NCBI GenBank assembly: GCA_022820485.1
Contig: JAJEFJ010000103.1
Span: 186,001-250,000 of the forward strand
DNA: 64,000 nucleotides
Direction of reading: 5' to 3'
DNA from: Candidatus Latescibacterota bacterium
GTDB lineage: Bacteria > Latescibacterota > UBA2968 > UBA8231
The stretch's first letter is position 1; the number at the start of each line of letters is the position of its first letter. Positions 17,802 to 26,117 of this stretch are shown piece after piece. Both the position numbers and the translations under genes were made by a program. The notes under the pieces are model-generated. The model searched no databases. It was not told the origin of the DNA and saw nothing but the letters and a program-made list of their open reading frames with translations.

Positions 17802-18580
17802 TGGGTACACTGTGGGTCGTCTTAGGCATCTGGCTGGTCGTCTGCGGGGCGACCGTGGGCGATCCTGTAGCCAGCAAGAGCGCCGAGGCGCTGGAGCACT
17901 ACCAGCGCGGCGAGTACGATCAGGCCCTACAGCTCTACCGCGACGCGCTCCTCGACCGGCCCGACGCGCCCGAGCTGCACTTCAACGTCGGGGACGCGCT
18001 TTTTAAGCGCGGCGAATACGACCAAGCCCTGCGGGAATTCGAGCGCGTGCTCAGCGCCGAGGAGCAGAAAATCCAGGCGCAGGCCCATTACAACATGGGC
18101 AATAGCTTCTTCCAGCAGCAGGCGTTTGAACAGGCCGTCGCCGCGTACAAGCAGGCGCTGGAGCTAGACGCGGCCGACGAAGATGCAAAGGTGAACTTGG
18201 AACTGGCGCTGGAGAAATTGCAGGAGCAGCAACAGCAGCAAGAGCAACAGCAGGAGGATTCGGAACAGGATCAACAGGACCAAGAGCAACAGCAGGGTTC
18301 AGAGCAGAATCAACAGAATCAGGAGCAGCAGCAAGATTCAGAGCAAGATCAACAGGACCAAGAGCAACAGCAGCAAGATGCAGAGCAGGATCAACCGGAC
18401 CAGCAGCAACAGCAGCAAGATTCGGAGCAGGACCAACAGCCGGAGGAGCAGCCCGCCGAGCAGCAGTCTATTAGCCCCGAGGAAGCTCAGCAGCTCATGG
18501 ATGCACTCAAAAACCGCGAGTTGGAAGCTCAGAAGCGCCGATTTCGCGCGACTGGCAAAGCGCAGGCTAGGGACTGGTGA
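17801..18580 (+). CDS. batC: BatC-like TPR protein with glutamine-rich repeat tail
   Basis: 259 residues: signal peptide (VVLGIWLVVCGATVG), three TPR units between residues about 30 and 140 (EHYQRGEYDQALQLYRDALL, FKRGEYDQALREFERVL, FQQQAFEQAVAAYKQAL), then a glutamine/aspartate/glutamate repeat of about 75 residues, then the BatC-type end ISPEEAQQLMDALKNRE. The start ATG shares one base with the batB stop; an upstream in-frame extension inside batB was rejected. TPR Bat proteins are periplasmic scaffolds for BatA/BatB. Confidence 0.88.
   Translation: MGTLWVVLGIWLVVCGATVGDPVASKSAEALEHYQRGEYDQALQLYRDALLDRPDAPELHFNVGDALFKRGEYDQALREFERVLSAEEQKIQAQAHYNMGNSFFQQQAFEQAVAAYKQALELDAADEDAKVNLELALEKLQEQQQQQEQQQEDSEQDQQDQEQQQGSEQNQQNQEQQQDSEQDQQDQEQQQQDAEQDQPDQQQQQQDSEQDQQPEEQPAEQQSISPEEAQQLMDALKNRELEAQKRRFRATGKAQARDW
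18257..18439 (+). repeat. Tandem repeat coding for Asp-Ser-Glu-Gln units in batC
   Basis: About four and a half units of 39-42 bases, each coding for a variant of DSEQDQQDQEQQQ. Units differ at scattered positions (GSEQNQQNQ, DAEQDQPDQ), so copy number may vary between strains by slippage. It is inside the batC reading frame and does not disturb it. Confidence 0.85.
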
Positions 18581-20355
18581 AGGCGCGGCTGACCATATCG
18601 TTAGTGCTGTGGGTGCTGGCGGCATCCAGCGCTGTAGCAGCGACGATTCAGTTCGAAGCATCCGTCGATCGCACGCGCGCTAATCAGAGCGAGCCGATTC
18701 GCCTGACGCTCCGCATCACCTCCGACAAGCAGTTGAGCCAAGTGACGCCAGCGTTCGACCTAAAGGATTTCCACGTCGAGGGGCCAGTGACTAGCACGCG
18801 GATGGAGATGAGCAACTTCTCCAACATTAGCTACACCCGCGAGCTAACGTACGCCCTCTATGCCAAGCAGGCTGGCACCTTTACCCTCGGTCCGTTCCAG
18901 CTAGAAATGGACGGCGAGCGCTATCAGACCAAGCCCATTACTGTCGAGATCGTCCGCGGCACCAGCAGCGCGCAAGCTGGCCAAGAAGAGAGTCCCATCT
19001 TCGTGTTGGCGCGCGCCGACCACCAGCGGGCTTACGTGGGGCAGCAGGTCACCGTATCCTACGACCTGTTCTACCGCATCCAGCCGCGCAACGTCAGCTT
19101 CAACAAGCTGCCGACCTTTGTCGGGTTTTGGACCGAAGATATCTTTATCGCCCAACAGCTAGATTCGCACCAGGAGGTGCGCGGCGGCGTGTCCTTCAAC
19201 GTCGCGCCGCTGCGGCGCGTGGCCCTTTTTCCTACCAGCGCGGGAACGCACGCCGTCGGCACGCTGGCCGTTTCCTGCGACATTCCTCAACAGCGCTCGC
19301 GCCGCGGTGGCGTGCTCGACGACTTCTTCGCCGGCGATCCGTTTTTTGGCCGTTCTCGCTCAGTGCTCCTGCAAAGCGAAGAATTGCAAATCGAGGTTCT
19401 GCCGCTGCCCGAGCAGGGTCGCCCTGCGGAATTTACCGGTGCAGTGGGGCGCTTCCAACTCAGCGTCGAGGCCCAGCCGACCCAAGTCGCGGTCGGGGAT
19501 CCGGTAACGCTGCGAGTGCTCGTCAAGGGAGAGGGCAACATGGCTGCGGTACAGCCTCTGCAAGTAGATGCTGCCGCTGGCGTCAAGCTCTATGACCCCA
19601 AGGTCGAGGAAGAAGAGCGGATTACCAACGGCGTGTACGGGGGCCGCCGCCTCTTCGAGTACATCTTGATTCCCGAGCAGGGCGGCACCTTGAATATCCC
19701 GCCATTGCGCTTTGCGTACTTCGACCCACACCAAGCGCGCTACGAGGTCCTCGAATCCGCTCCCATCGCTATTCACAGTGAGGGAAGCGTCGAGGAGGAA
19801 GGGGTGAGCTACGGGCTGAGCCGGCGCGACATTGAGGCCGTAGGGGAGGACATCCGCTACATCAAACCTGACGCCGAGGTCCTCGGCGCGGGCTCCATGC
19901 TGTACAGCAGCTATTGGTTTTGGACCTTGCAGGGTGCGCTGCCCCTCGCCTTTTTTGCCCTGCTTGTGTGGCAACGCCACCAGCGGCGTTTGCAGGGCGA
20001 TGTAGCGTACGCACGCCAGCGCCGAGCCAAAGGAGAAGTTGGTCTCCGCTTAGCCCGCGCCGATGCCTTGCTGGAGGACGGCACTGAGGCTGAGTTCTAC
20101 GGCGAGGTCCGCGCTGCATTGCTGGAATTCATAGCCGACCGCCTCAACCTCGCCGCGGCTGGCCTGACCATTGAGGTCTGTGCTGAAGTCTTGACGGCGC
20201 GCCAAGTTGAGGACCAGACGATTGCCGCGTTGCGCGACTTGCTGACGCGCTGCGACTTTGCGCGCTTTGCGCCCGCGGGTGGCCCGCCGACGGATCGGAC
20301 TGCGGCGCGGCGGTTGGCAGAAGAGGTGATCGCGAGTTTGGAGAAGTGGATATAG
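18577..20355 (+). CDS. batD: BatD: oxygen-tolerance (BatD) family protein
   Basis: 592 residues starting at GTG 18577, overlapping the batC stop (GTGA). A signal peptide (LTISLVLWVLAASSAVAA) precedes several beta-sandwich repeats, one beginning FEASVDRTRANQSEPIRLTLRI and another FQLSVEAQPTQVAVGDPVTLRVLV, then one membrane segment near residue 450 and a helical cytosolic tail of about 130 residues. This is the BatD layout. The acidic loop carries FFAGDPFFGRSR, as in many BatD proteins. It should sit with BatA/B at the inner membrane with its bulk in the periplasm. Confidence 0.88.
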   Translation: MKARLTISLVLWVLAASSAVAATIQFEASVDRTRANQSEPIRLTLRITSDKQLSQVTPAFDLKDFHVEGPVTSTRMEMSNFSNISYTRELTYALYAKQAGTFTLGPFQLEMDGERYQTKPITVEIVRGTSSAQAGQEESPIFVLARADHQRAYVGQQVTVSYDLFYRIQPRNVSFNKLPTFVGFWTEDIFIAQQLDSHQEVRGGVSFNVAPLRRVALFPTSAGTHAVGTLAVSCDIPQQRSRRGGVLDDFFAGDPFFGRSRSVLLQSEELQIEVLPLPEQGRPAEFTGAVGRFQLSVEAQPTQVAVGDPVTLRVLVKGEGNMAAVQPLQVDAAAGVKLYDPKVEEEERITNGVYGGRRLFEYILIPEQGGTLNIPPLRFAYFDPHQARYEVLESAPIAIHSEGSVEEEGVSYGLSRRDIEAVGEDIRYIKPDAEVLGAGSMLYSSYWFWTLQGALPLAFFALLVWQRHQRRLQGDVAYARQRRAKGEVGLRLARADALLEDGTEAEFYGEVRAALLEFIADRLNLAAAGLTIEVCAEVLTARQVEDQTIAALRDLLTRCDFARFAPAGGPPTDRTAARRLAEEVIASLEKWI

Positions 20356-20378
20356 CAGTCCTACATCATGCACCAGAT

Positions 20379-20438
20379 GATCCGCAGATGGACGCAGATA
20401 GACGCCTAATAGTAGCAGTCATTCAGAATTGTTGGGTG
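20379..20438 (+). repeat. Intergenic repeat element, copy 2
   Basis: Second copy of the element at 16695, again between two genes of the Bat operon. The first 21 bases and the block CAGTCATTCAG are the same; the middle differs. The next gene starts at its right edge. Confidence 0.7.
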
Positions 20439-21188
20439 ATGCGCGTACTGGCGCTGTTGCTCCTGTTGGGCACCCAACTCCACGCCGGGGCCGCGGCCGG
20501 GCAGTACAACGAGGCCAATGCGCTCTATCGGGACGGGGATTTTGCCGCGGCGCGGCGCAGCTACTTGGCGGTGGTAGAAGCCGGGGTGCAAGACGCACGG
20601 CTCTACTACAACTTAGGCAATGCCTGCTTCAAGTCCGGGAAGCTGGGCGAGGCGATTCTCTGGTATGAGCGGGCGCAGCGTTTGCTGCCGCACGATGAGG
20701 ACATTGAGGCCAATCTGCGCTTTGCCAACCTAGTGAAGAAGGACCGCGATCTGCAAACGGAGGACGGCCTCGGTGCGCTGGTAGCCGCGCTGGTGGCCGC
20801 CTATTTCTGGCCTACGTTTAACCAGCTTAGTCTGCTGTTCGCCGCGGCGTTTTTCGCGGTCTTTGTCTTAGGGGTGCGGTGGTTGTTTGTCCAGACGCGC
20901 CCCGGTGCGCTGTGGCTAGTCGGGATGTTGCTCTGTACGGGGCTGAGTGTCGGGTCCGCGCTCTGGCTGGGGACGCGCCTCCACCATCAGGCGCAGACGA
21001 GCGAAGCCATCATCACAGTTGACATGGCGCACGCGCGCTCCGGCCCCGACCTCGGGCAGACAGAAGTTTTTGTCGCGCATGAGGGTACCAAGGTTCGCTT
21101 AGTGCGGCAGGAAGGCGGGTGGATGCTGGTGCGGTTGGCCAATGGCCTCGGCGGGTGGATGCCAGCGGAAGCCCTGACGCGGATCTGA
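20439..21188 (+). CDS. BatE-like TPR/SH3 membrane protein
   Basis: 249 residues: signal peptide (MRVLALLLLLGTQLHAGAAAG), two TPR units (ANALYRDGDFAAARRSYLAVV and NACFKSGKLGEAILWYERAQ), two membrane segments near residues 130-195, and a C-terminal SH3b-like domain (VAHEGTKVRLVRQEGGWMLVRLANGLGGWMP). This is the BatE layout of Bacteroidetes and Leptospira. ATG 20439 is chosen because the signal peptide follows directly; the frame upstream runs through the repeat. It is the last gene of the Bat run, followed by a hairpin. Confidence 0.82.
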   Translation: MRVLALLLLLGTQLHAGAAAGQYNEANALYRDGDFAAARRSYLAVVEAGVQDARLYYNLGNACFKSGKLGEAILWYERAQRLLPHDEDIEANLRFANLVKKDRDLQTEDGLGALVAALVAAYFWPTFNQLSLLFAAAFFAVFVLGVRWLFVQTRPGALWLVGMLLCTGLSVGSALWLGTRLHHQAQTSEAIITVDMAHARSGPDLGQTEVFVAHEGTKVRLVRQEGGWMLVRLANGLGGWMPAEALTRI

Positions 21189-21203
21189 ACCAGTCTAAAC
21201 AAC

Positions 21204-21224
21204 GGGCGACCACAAGGGTCGCCC
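21204..21224. repeat. Palindromic hairpin repeat (GGGCGACC type)
   Basis: GGGCGACC (21204-21211) and GGTCGCCC (21217-21224) form a perfect 8-base stem with loop ACAAG, followed by CTACA. Very similar GGGCGACC/GGTCGCCC units are known as dispersed repeats in many uncultured bacterial genomes. It lies between the Bat run and the next gene and might also weaken read-through, though no T run follows. Confidence 0.65.
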
Positions 21225-21270
21225 CTACATTTCGCGTAGATCAAACCACAACCAAAAACAAGGATAAGCC

Positions 21271-22326
21271 ATGAGCACGCTCAAAGTAGGTATCGTCGGC
21301 GTTGGCGGGATCGCCCGCACGCATCTCCCCGGCTGGGAGGCTTCTAGCGAGGCCGAGCTAGTCGCTGGCAGCGATATTAGCGAGGAGGCACTGCAGCGCT
21401 TTGGCGCAGAAAACGGGGTCACTAAGCTGCACACCGACCCGGAGGCGCTGTTCAGCGATCCAGATATCGACATTATCGACATCTGCACGCCCAACATGTA
21501 TCACGCCCCCTTGGCCATTGCCGCGCTGTCGGCTGGCAAGCACGTGATCTGCGAAAAGCCTTTGGCTCCCACGCCCGAGGATGTTCACCAGATGATCGCG
21601 GCGCGCGATGCCTCGGGCAAGGAACTGATGACGGCGCAGCACTTTCGCTTTCAGGGATCGTCCCGCGCGCTCAAGGACGAGATAGATGCGGGCGCGCTCG
21701 GCGATATCTACCACGCCCGTAGCTGGATGCTGCGCCGGGCCGGTGCGCCAATCGGCGGCGGGTTTATTCTCAAGGAGCACAGCGGCGGTGGCCCTTGCAT
21801 CGACATTGGGGTTCACATCCTCGATCTGACCTTGTGGTTTATGGGGCATCCCAAGCCAGTGGCTATTTCGGGCGTGGCGCGCGCTGAATTGGCGCACCAA
21901 GAGGGGGCTTTCAGCCAATGGGGTCGCCAGACGATCCCATCCCACTACGATGTAGAGGATTTTGCTGCGGCCTTTGTACGCTTTGACAACGGCGCAGTGC
22001 TGATCTTGGAGGTGAGCTGGCTTTTACATCACCCGACCCAAGGCGAGGACATGCAGATGTGGCTCTACGGCACCCGCGGTGGGGCGCATTGGCCCCAGTG
22101 CTCGATTTGCGAGAGCAACAACCAGACCCGCCAGCAGTACGACCGCAAGCTCATGCTGATGTACGACGGCCTTGAAGCCCACGCGCAGGAATGCGTGGAG
22201 TTCGCCGCGGCGATTGCCGAGGGGCGGCCCTCGCCAGTGCCGCCGGAGCAATCTTTACAGGTGATGAAAATCCTCGATGGGATCTACCGGAGCCAAGAGG
22301 CGGGGGAGGAGATCCGGCTGGATTGA
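21271..22326 (+). CDS. Gfo/Idh/MocA-family NAD(P)-dependent oxidoreductase
   Basis: 351 residues. The Rossmann start VGIVGVGGIARTHLPGW, the family motif CEKPLAPT and the active-site helix DIGVHILDLTLWFMG with its histidine are present. These enzymes oxidise or reduce sugars, inositols and related polyols with NAD(P). No sugar transporter or regulator is next to it, so the substrate cannot be assigned. AAGGAT at 21260 precedes ATG 21271. It seems to be a single-gene unit. Confidence 0.9.
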   Translation: MSTLKVGIVGVGGIARTHLPGWEASSEAELVAGSDISEEALQRFGAENGVTKLHTDPEALFSDPDIDIIDICTPNMYHAPLAIAALSAGKHVICEKPLAPTPEDVHQMIAARDASGKELMTAQHFRFQGSSRALKDEIDAGALGDIYHARSWMLRRAGAPIGGGFILKEHSGGGPCIDIGVHILDLTLWFMGHPKPVAISGVARAELAHQEGAFSQWGRQTIPSHYDVEDFAAAFVRFDNGAVLILEVSWLLHHPTQGEDMQMWLYGTRGGAHWPQCSICESNNQTRQQYDRKLMLMYDGLEAHAQECVEFAAAIAEGRPSPVPPEQSLQVMKILDGIYRSQEAGEEIRLD

Positions 22327-22375
22327 GGGGAGACTGACGGCTAGGGAGGTGGGAAATCGGACTCACTGGCGAAGG

Positions 22376-22405
22376 TTGAGACTGTTCAAGCAGTTCGCGT
22401 ATATT
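22376..22405 (+). promoter_or_regulatory. Likely sigma-70-type promoter of the ATPase/TOPRIM locus
   Basis: TTGAGA at 22376-22381 and TATATT at 22400-22405 are separated by 18 bases and lie about 50 bases before the start of the first gene of the locus. Base composition falls here compared with the genes on the left. Confidence 0.5.
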
Positions 22406-22454
22406 GTCGCAAGATGAAGGAACGGACGAAGTACCCTAGTGAAGGGGGAATGCA

Positions 22455-23564
22455 ATGAGCCTCAAAATTGAGAGCATAACGCTGGAGCGATTCCGTGTAT
22501 TCCGCGAGTTGACCATCCGTGGCTTGGGGCGCGTGAACTTGATTACAGGAAAGAACAGCGCCGGAAAATCATCTGTTCTTGAAGGGCTGCGTATTCTCGC
22601 AAACAATGCCGCACCTGACGTGATTTACGACATACTCAGACACCGTGAAGAAAATATCGAGGAAGCAGAGGAAGAAGGGCACCCCGTTGGCCCCGATAGC
22701 TTGTTCCAGGTCTCTGGGCTGTTCCACGGATTTCCCTTGCTTTCAGAGCCCCCTGAGCCGATCGCTATTTCAACTAGTGGCAAGTCGAGCCCAATGAGTA
22801 TGACGATGGGCTTGGATTGGCTATCAGAGCAACTCGACTCGGACGGAGAATTTCGGTCGCTCCCTCTTGGTAAACTAGAACCAGACGGTATAGCTGCTTT
22901 GATCGTCGAGACACAAGGCGTAACAAAAGCCCATCGGCTTGAGCATTTTAGATACCCTTATTCAATGCGCAGGGGTCGTTTTGAACCATCTAACGGAACC
23001 CAGATGTCCTGTATCTTTGTCAGCTCCTACGGCGGCGGAGGCACAGGCATGTTGGGGCCATTGTGGGATAAAATCGCGCTATCTGACAGGGAGAAGGATG
23101 TCGTTGGAGCGTTGCGCATCATCGACCCTCATATCTCTGCCGTTTCCATGGTTGGCAGCAATCGCAGAAAGCCTATGGCCATTGTACGCGCAGACAATAT
23201 CGAGCGACCTATTCCACTGCGCTCGTTTGGGGATGGACTGAATCGGCTATTTGGAATCATTCTCTCGCTCGTCAACGCTCGCGGGGGGCTCTTGCTAGTG
23301 GATGAAATTGAAAACGGCTTGCATCACACCGTGCAATTGGACGTGTGGCGCACGATATTCCGGTTGGCGCAAACGCTCGATATTCAAGTTTTCGCTACGT
23401 CCCATAGTTGGGACGCGGTCGAGGCTTTTCAGGAAGCGGCGGCTGAAGCGCCTGAAGAAGGGGCGCTTATACGCTTGGCTCGCAGGGGTGAGGACATTAT
23501 TCCCACTGTGCTATCAGAAGATGAACTCGCCATAGCAACCCGTGACCAAATCGAGGTGCGCTGA
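22455..23564 (+). CDS. OLD-like ATPase (AAA_15/AAA_21 type), module 1
   Basis: 369 residues of the ABC-like/SMC-related ATPase class used by OLD, Gabija and PARIS defence proteins. Walker A is GKNSAGKSS, an ABC-type signature region reads RSFGDGLNRLF, Walker B is LLLVDEIENGLHH and the histidine switch is ATSHSWD. There is no TOPRIM domain in this protein; instead the next gene, one base downstream, has one. A strong GGGGGA ribosome site precedes ATG 22455. The ATPase plus separate TOPRIM layout matches the sensor/effector division of PARIS (AriA/AriB), so an anti-phage role is likely; what it senses is not visible. Confidence 0.82.
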   Translation: MSLKIESITLERFRVFRELTIRGLGRVNLITGKNSAGKSSVLEGLRILANNAAPDVIYDILRHREENIEEAEEEGHPVGPDSLFQVSGLFHGFPLLSEPPEPIAISTSGKSSPMSMTMGLDWLSEQLDSDGEFRSLPLGKLEPDGIAALIVETQGVTKAHRLEHFRYPYSMRRGRFEPSNGTQMSCIFVSSYGGGGTGMLGPLWDKIALSDREKDVVGALRIIDPHISAVSMVGSNRRKPMAIVRADNIERPIPLRSFGDGLNRLFGIILSLVNARGGLLLVDEIENGLHHTVQLDVWRTIFRLAQTLDIQVFATSHSWDAVEAFQEAAAEAPEEGALIRLARRGEDIIPTVLSEDELAIATRDQIEVR

Positions 23565-23565
23565 T

Positions 23566-24216
23566 ATGGCAAATGGGAGGAAAATCCTCTTGGTGGAGGG
23601 CACTGACGACGAGCACGTCCTGAAGCATATCTGTGGAAATCGAGACATTCCCGAACTCGACGAAGTCGAGAAGTATGGCAGTGTCGAAAAACTCATTGAG
23701 AGCATTGAGGTTCGACTCCCATTATTAATCGAGGAGGGCGACATTGTGGGGGTAGTCATTGATGCCGATACGGAAATTAGTGACCGTTGGAAGTCGATCC
23801 GAAACCGAATCATCAGTGTCGGATACCAAAATGTGCCTGATCAACCAGCTCTGGACGGAACGATCCTCGATCCTCCGGCAGGAACGTATCTACCGCGATT
23901 GGGCGTCTGGGTTATGCCGAATAACCAGACAAGTGGAATCTTGGAGGATTTTCTGCGCTTCCTAGTTCCGAAACCTAACATCCTTTTTGACCATGTGAGA
24001 GATAGCGTCAAAACCATTCCTGAAGGCGAGCGGCGTTTCAAACCACTAGATGAGCCAAAGGCGATCATCCATACTTGGCTTGCGTGGCAAAAAGAGCCGG
24101 GACGGCCTTTCGGGACGGCCATTAGTGCCTGCTTCCTTGATCCCAATGTTCCAGAGGTAGATGTTCTCGTTGCTTGGTTGAAGCGGTTGTTCTTTCCCAA
24201 CAGCCAAAGCTCTTAA
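23566..24216 (+). CDS. DUF3226/TOPRIM-like protein, module 1 effector candidate
   Basis: 216 residues. The start has the TOPRIM-type glutamate in ILLVEGTDDEH, and the DxD-type motif appears as GVVIDADTE; the segment VWVMPNNQTSGILEDFL matches the conserved core of DUF3226. The fold is that of metal-dependent nucleases in the DUF4435/OLD TOPRIM group. It starts one base after the ATPase stop, so the two are co-translated. A direct nuclease or tRNA-cleaving role is inferred from the family and context, not shown. ATG 23566 is chosen over codons inside the preceding gene. Confidence 0.75.
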   Translation: MANGRKILLVEGTDDEHVLKHICGNRDIPELDEVEKYGSVEKLIESIEVRLPLLIEEGDIVGVVIDADTEISDRWKSIRNRIISVGYQNVPDQPALDGTILDPPAGTYLPRLGVWVMPNNQTSGILEDFLRFLVPKPNILFDHVRDSVKTIPEGERRFKPLDEPKAIIHTWLAWQKEPGRPFGTAISACFLDPNVPEVDVLVAWLKRLFFPNSQSS

Positions 24217-24234
24217 CTGCTCTACACTATCGTC

Positions 24235-24250
24235 TATCTTCGAGAAGATA
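24235..24250. promoter_or_regulatory. Short inverted repeat between the two ATPase/TOPRIM modules
   Basis: TATCTTC (24235-24241) and GAAGATA (24244-24250) are perfect 7-base arms around GA, 30 bases before the second module. It could be an operator or a small hairpin; no T run follows. Confidence 0.35.
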
Positions 24251-24279
24251 CAGGGGATTGCAAAAGATAGGATCAGGAT

Positions 24280-25428
24280 ATGCTCATTCGTCGTATCAAA
24301 CAGACTAACCTGCTCTCATTCGGCCCCAACTCCGAAGAAATCGAACTCAAGCGGCTAAATGTATTGATCGGCCCCAATGGGTCGGGAAAGTCTAATTTTT
24401 TAGAAGGAATCGATATCCTCCGGTCGGCTCCACGAGATTTGATTTCGCCTATTCGAAAGGGAGGGGGCATCCATGATTGGATATGGCGGGGCAAACCGGG
24501 GAGTATTGCCGTTATCGGAGCCATTGTGGAGAATCCGCAGGGGTCGCAGCCGCTGAGATACCAACTGACCTTTACCGAGCGAGGCCAGCGATTTGAACTG
24601 GGCTCAGAGGCGATAGAGGACGAACGCAGACCGGACGGACAGGTCTACTATGGACAGTTGGGTAGAGAGGTGGTCATCTACAAAGATGGGATCCGACGCA
24701 ACTTGCGTCCCGAGGAGGTCAAACCGGACCAGTCCATTCTGGCGCAGCGCAAAGACCCGGACCACTACCCCGAGCTGACGTACCTCGGCGAGGCATTGAG
24801 CCGTATTCGCATTTATCGCGAGTGGTCGCTCGGGCACGACTCCCCACTGCGGTTGCCTCAGAAGGCCGACCTTCCTAACGATTTCCTGCAAGAAGACGGT
24901 AAAAACTTAGCCTTAGTGTTAAACAGCTTCCAAGGTAAGCCAGCGGTAAAGCGGCGTCTGCTGGACGCTTTAAACAAATTCTACGAAGGCATAACCGATT
25001 TCCACGTCAAGATTGAGGGCAGTACGGTCCAACTGTTCTTAGAGGAAGGCGACGTAGTCATACCAGCTAATCGTCTTTCGGACGGTACGCTGCGGTATCT
25101 CTGTTTACTTTCCATTCTCTGTCACCCGGAGCCGCCGCCCCTCATCTGTATCGAGGAACCCGAACTGGGCCTGCACCCGGACATACTGCCGACGGTAGGC
25201 AAGTTGTTGCTCGAAGCGTCCGAACGCAGCCAGTTGATTGTAACGACCCATTCGGATATGCTAGTCGATGCCCTGACCAATGAATGGTGGAGTATCGTAG
25301 TTTGCGAAAAGCACGACGGACAGACTGTGATGCGCCGTCTCGATGAAGAGAAAATGGCCGCTTGGTTGGAGAACTACCGGCTCGGTGAACTCTGGAGTAG
25401 TGGCGAGCTTGGGGGGAATCCTTGGTGA
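24280..25428 (+). CDS. AAA_21-type ATPase, module 2
   Basis: 382 residues of the RecF/SMC-like ATPase class. Walker A is GPNGSGKSN, the signature region reads NRLSDGTLRYLCLL, Walker B is LICIEEPELGLHPD and the histidine switch is VTTHSDMLVD. It is clearly distinct in sequence from the module 1 ATPase, so this is not a recent duplication. The next gene overlaps it by GTGA. Such ATPase + DUF4276 pairs are repeatedly found among defence genes; the trigger and target are unknown. AGGATCAGGAT precedes ATG 24280. Confidence 0.82.
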   Translation: MLIRRIKQTNLLSFGPNSEEIELKRLNVLIGPNGSGKSNFLEGIDILRSAPRDLISPIRKGGGIHDWIWRGKPGSIAVIGAIVENPQGSQPLRYQLTFTERGQRFELGSEAIEDERRPDGQVYYGQLGREVVIYKDGIRRNLRPEEVKPDQSILAQRKDPDHYPELTYLGEALSRIRIYREWSLGHDSPLRLPQKADLPNDFLQEDGKNLALVLNSFQGKPAVKRRLLDALNKFYEGITDFHVKIEGSTVQLFLEEGDVVIPANRLSDGTLRYLCLLSILCHPEPPPLICIEEPELGLHPDILPTVGKLLLEASERSQLIVTTHSDMLVDALTNEWWSIVVCEKHDGQTVMRRLDEEKMAAWLENYRLGELWSSGELGGNPW

Positions 25429-26024
25429 GCATTAAGGTGTATGTCGAGGGTGGTGGAGACTCTAATCAATTAAGAAGACAATGTCGCTATGGTTTCAGGG
25501 AGTTTTTTAGCAAGGCCGGGCTTGAAGGCCACATGCCGCGCGTCGTCGCTTGTGGGTCCCGGCAAAGGGCTTATGACCAATTTTGTGCCGCCATTGATGA
25601 AGCCGAAACCGACAGTTTTATCGTCCTCTTGGTGGACAGCGAAACCGCAGTCGCAGCCAGCGATAGCCCTTGGGAACACCTAAAGAAACGCGATAAATGG
25701 GCCCAGCCCTCGGCCGCTGAGGATGATAGCGCACAACTCATGGTGCAGTGCATGGAAGCATGGTTCGTCGCGGACCGGCGATCCCTAGGTGCCTATTTTG
25801 GCAAGGACTTCAAGGCTGCTGCTTTACCTGCGCGAGACGATGTGGAAGCCATCGCAAAAGGAGACCTCGAACGAACACTGGAACGGGCGACAAAGTCGTG
25901 CTCTAAGGGATCATACAATAAGGGTCGGCATTCGTTTGAGCTTCTTGGATGCTTGGACCCGAGTAAGGTGATGAATTCTTCTTGCCATGCGCGACGGCTC
26001 ATTGACACGCTGCGCCAGTCTTAA
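25425..26024 (+). CDS. DUF4276 TOPRIM-like protein, module 2 effector candidate
   Basis: 199 residues beginning at GTG 25425, overlapping the ATPase stop; a TTG three bases earlier is also possible. The opening IKVYVEGGGDSNQ carries the conserved glutamate, FIVLLVDSE gives the acidic metal-binding pair, and MVQCMEAWFVADR plus HSFELLGCLDPSKV complete the DUF4276 pattern. The fold is TOPRIM-like, as in OLD nucleases. Together with the preceding ATPase it forms a second two-gene system directly behind the first. Confidence 0.75.
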   Translation: MSIKVYVEGGGDSNQLRRQCRYGFREFFSKAGLEGHMPRVVACGSRQRAYDQFCAAIDEAETDSFIVLLVDSETAVAASDSPWEHLKKRDKWAQPSAAEDDSAQLMVQCMEAWFVADRRSLGAYFGKDFKAAALPARDDVEAIAKGDLERTLERATKSCSKGSYNKGRHSFELLGCLDPSKVMNSSCHARRLIDTLRQS

Positions 26025-26117
26025 AATTCCTCGTGCCGTCCCGATTGGTTCCGACGATGCGATTCGCACCCGAACAGGTAGCTGTTCGTCGCGGTTACTG
26101 AATCTTTCCCAAGCCTA

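Noticed and set aside
18257..18439. Short regular repeats considered as a CRISPR array
   Set aside because: The repeats are contiguous, without spacers, and are in frame within batC.
20987..21244. Small minus-strand frame with the peptide CRGDPCGRPLF
   Set aside because: This is a translation of the GGGCGACC hairpin repeat, a well-known false gene.
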